Source of the DNA: Chrysoperla carnea
Taxonomy: Eukaryota; Arthropoda; Insecta; Neuroptera; Chrysopidae
Direction: 5' to 3'
Length of the DNA: 64,000 nucleotides
Assembly (NCBI RefSeq): GCF_905475395.1
Contig: NC_058340.1
Coordinates: forward strand, 211,501 to 275,500
A program made the position numbers and the translations under genes. Under the pieces are notes generated by a model, which was not told where the DNA came from, ran no database searches, and saw nothing but the letters and a program-made list of their open reading frames with translations. Shown here one piece after another: positions 61,701-64,000 of this stretch. The number at the start of each line of letters is the position of its first letter. The stretch's first letter is position 1.

Positions 61701-64000
61701 TCGTATTTTCCAGGTTGAAATTAGTCTAGAAAATGATTTTTATCCAAATCGGAGCGAATCTGTTGACTCGATTTTTTTAATTTTCTGAGGCCGACCCCCC
61801 CCTTTGAAAAAATTCGAAAAATCGAAAGTAATTTTATGTCTCCAATTTCGCCCGAACTTTGTATAACAGGTAATTTTGAGCCAAAAAAATACAAAAATCA
61901 TATTCATTTGATGATTCGATTATTAGTTTTTGAGAAAATTGCACTTTTCGTTAAATTTTTGCCGATATTTTGGAAACTGAGCATCGAATCGTCAAATGAA
62001 CACGATTTTCGTATTTTCCAGGTTGAAATTAGTCTAGAAAATGATTTTTATCCAAATCGGAGCGAATCTGTTGACTCGATTTTTTTAATTTTCTGAGGCC
62101 GACCCCCCCCTTTGAAAAAATTCGAAAAATCGAAAGTAATTTTATGCCTCCAATTTCGCCCGAACTTTGTATAACAGGTAATTTTGAGCCAAAAAATACA
62201 AAAATCATATTCATTTGATGATTCGATTATTAGTTTTTGAGAAAATTGCACTTTTCGTTAAATTTTTGCCGATATTTTGGAAACTGAGCATCGAATCGTC
62301 AAATGAACACGATTTTCGTATTTTCCAGGTTGAAATTAGTCTAGAAAATGATTTTTATCCAAATCGGAGCGAATCTGTTGCCTCGATTTTTTTAATTTTC
62401 TGAGGCCGCCCCCCCCTTTGAAAAAATTCGAAAAATCGAAAGTAATTTTATGTCTCCAATTTCGCCCGAACTTTGTATAACAGGTAATTTTGAGCCAAAA
62501 AATACAAAAATCATATTCATTTGATGATTCGATTATTAGTTTTTGAGAAAATTGCACTTTTCGTTAAATTTTTGCCGATATTTTGGAAACTGAGCATCGA
62601 ATCGTCAAATGAACACGATTTTCGTATTTTCCAGGTTGAAATTAGTCTAGAAAATGATTTTTATCCAAATCGGAGCGAATCTGTTGACTCGATTTTTTTA
62701 ATTTTCTGAGGCCGACCCCCCCTTTGAAAAAATTCGAAAAATCGAAAGTAATTTTATGTCTCCAATTTCGCCCGAACTTTGTATAACAGGTAATTTTGAG
62801 CCAAAAAATACAAAAATCATATTCATTTGATGATTCGATTATTAGTTTTTGAGAAAATTGCACTTTTCGTTAAATTTTTGCCGATATTTTGGAAACTGAG
62901 CATCGAATCGTCAAATGAACACGATTTTCGTATTTTCCAGGTTGAAATTAGTCTAGAAAATGATTTTTATCCAAATCGGAGCGAATCTGTTGACTCGATT
63001 TTTTTAATTTTCTGAGGCCGACCCCCCCTTTGAAAAAATTCGAAAAATCGAAAGTAATTTTATGTCTCCAATTTCGCCCGAACTTTGTATAACAGGTAAT
63101 TTTGAGCCAAAAAATACAAAAATCATATTCATTTGATGATTCGATTATTAGTTTTTGAGAAAATTGCACTTTTCGTTAAATTTTTGCCGATATTTTGGAA
63201 ACTGAGCATCGAATCGTCAAATGAACACGATTTTCGTATTTTCCAGGTTGAAATTAGTCTAGAAAATGATTTTTATCCAAATCGGAGCGAATCTGTTGAC
63301 TCGATTTTTTTAATTTTCTGAGGCCGACCCCCCCTTTGAAAAAATTCGAAAAATCGAAAGTAATTTTATGTCTCCAATTTCGCCCGAACTTTGTATAACA
63401 GGTAATTTTGAGCCAAAAAATACAAAAATCATATTCATTTGATGATTCGATTATTAGTTTTTGAGAAAATTGCACTTTTCGTTAAATTTTTGCCGATATT
63501 TTGGAAACTGAGCATCGAATCGTCAAATGAACACGATTTTCGTATTTTCCAGGTTGAAATTAGTCTAGAAAATGATTTTTATCCAAATCGGAGCGAATCT
63601 GTTGACTCGATTTTTTTAATTTTCTGAGGCCGACCCCCCCTTTGAAAAAATTCGAAAAATCGAAAGTAATTTTATGCCTCCAATTTCGCCCGAACTTTGT
63701 ATAACAGGTAATTTTGAGCCAAAAAATACAAAAATCATATTCATTTGATGATTCGATTATTAGTTTTTGAGAAAATTGCACTTTTCGTTAAATTTTTGCC
63801 GATATTTTGGAAACTGAGCATCGAATCGTCAAATGAACACGATTTTCGTATTTTCCAGGTTGAAATTAGTCTAGAAAATGATTTTTATCCAAATCGGAGC
63901 GAATCTGTTGACTCGATTTTTTTAATTTTCTGAGGCCGACCCCCCCTTTGAAAAAATTCGAAAAATCGAAAGTAATTTTATGTCTCCAATTTCGCCCGAA

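Larger units (their letters stand above)
35790..64000 (+). repeat. 306-bp tandem satellite array, about 92 units, open at the right edge
   Basis: The monomer recurs every 306 bp from 35790 (next at 36096) to the end of the window; by position the last units are displaced by only about 8 bp in total, so net indels are few. Units are nearly identical. In the unit at 36096-36401, an imperfect inverted repeat has arms 36160-36220 and 36261-36321 (45 of 61 positions matching by my count) around a 40-nt loop. Each unit has a TATAACAG|GTAATT motif and a TATTTTCCAG|GTTG motif. A C/T variant in TATGCCTCC/TATGTCTCC and a few rarer variants distinguish units. Length 306 is divisible by three, so short frames of 62 and 73 codons recur on both strands in every unit; these are satellite by-products, not genes. 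No transposase or other gene interrupts the array. Confidence 0.97.

Noticed and set aside
35661-63933. About 180 short open frames (62 and 73 codons) on both strands across the array
   Set aside because: They recur at exactly the 306-bp period, are identical, have no family resemblance and arise because the monomer length is divisible by three. They are satellite sequence.
35790-64000. CRISPR-like array
   Set aside because: Units are directly tandem with no variable spacers, the unit is 306 bp and the DNA is eukaryotic.
35790-64000. Hammerhead ribozyme in the satellite
   Set aside because: Some satellites encode self-cleaving hammerheads, but the conserved CTGATGA and GAAA core pair is not present in the monomer in a suitable arrangement on the strands I inspected.

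Overview
This is eukaryotic, almost certainly insect, nuclear DNA. It is very AT-rich, its genes are split by GT-AG introns, and it carries arthropod gene families (a Dpr-type immunoglobulin receptor, an insect alpha-galactosidase/NAGA), many TA-flanked MITEs, a TTAGG/TTGGG telomere-like tract and a large satellite array. The order cannot be fixed from the sequence. Extreme AT content and asparagine-rich proteins would fit, among others, some parasitoid wasps, but that is only a guess.

Layout. (1) 1-140: last exon of an unidentified + strand gene. (2) 1333-6455 (+): a five-exon XK-related (XKR) membrane protein gene. Its third intron holds a complete four-exon carbohydrate sulfotransferase gene on the opposite strand (2244-3673). 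(3) 6456-9800: AT-rich intergenic DNA with three MITEs. (4) 9801-12867 (-): a five-exon SLC2/MFS sugar-transporter-like gene with poly-Asn tracts and a foldback element in one intron. (5) 15071-16278 (+): RNA polymerase III subunit K (POLR3K, two exons), followed after only 43 nt by an intronless YRDC threonylcarbamoyl-AMP synthase gene, an arrangement that suggests a dicistronic mRNA. (6) 19533-23139 (+): a nine-exon lysosomal glycosidase whose substrate residues are of the alpha-N-acetylgalactosaminidase type, with one GC-AG intron. (7) 23140-28236: intergenic DNA with a 647-bp foldback element. (8) 28237-31494 (+): a five-exon dpr-family gene. Its 1.8-kb first intron contains a CCCACA hexamer array, a telomere-like tract, a diverged relative of the downstream satellite, a retroelement-like tail and a MITE. 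(9) 31495-35686: gene-free DNA with one rearranged MITE copy. (10) 35687-64000: a tandem array of a 306-bp satellite (about 92 units), bounded on the left by an inverted half-unit and running off the right edge.

The genes do not form one pathway. They are ordinary insect housekeeping, glycan, transport and neuronal-recognition genes. The most unusual material is the satellite: each monomer carries an imperfect inverted repeat with 61-nt arms, the arms seem to have exchanged sequence in a few units, and each monomer carries good-looking 5' and 3' splice-site motifs around the hairpin. All exon structures were assembled by reading frame, splice consensus and family resemblance by eye. No search or alignment program was run.
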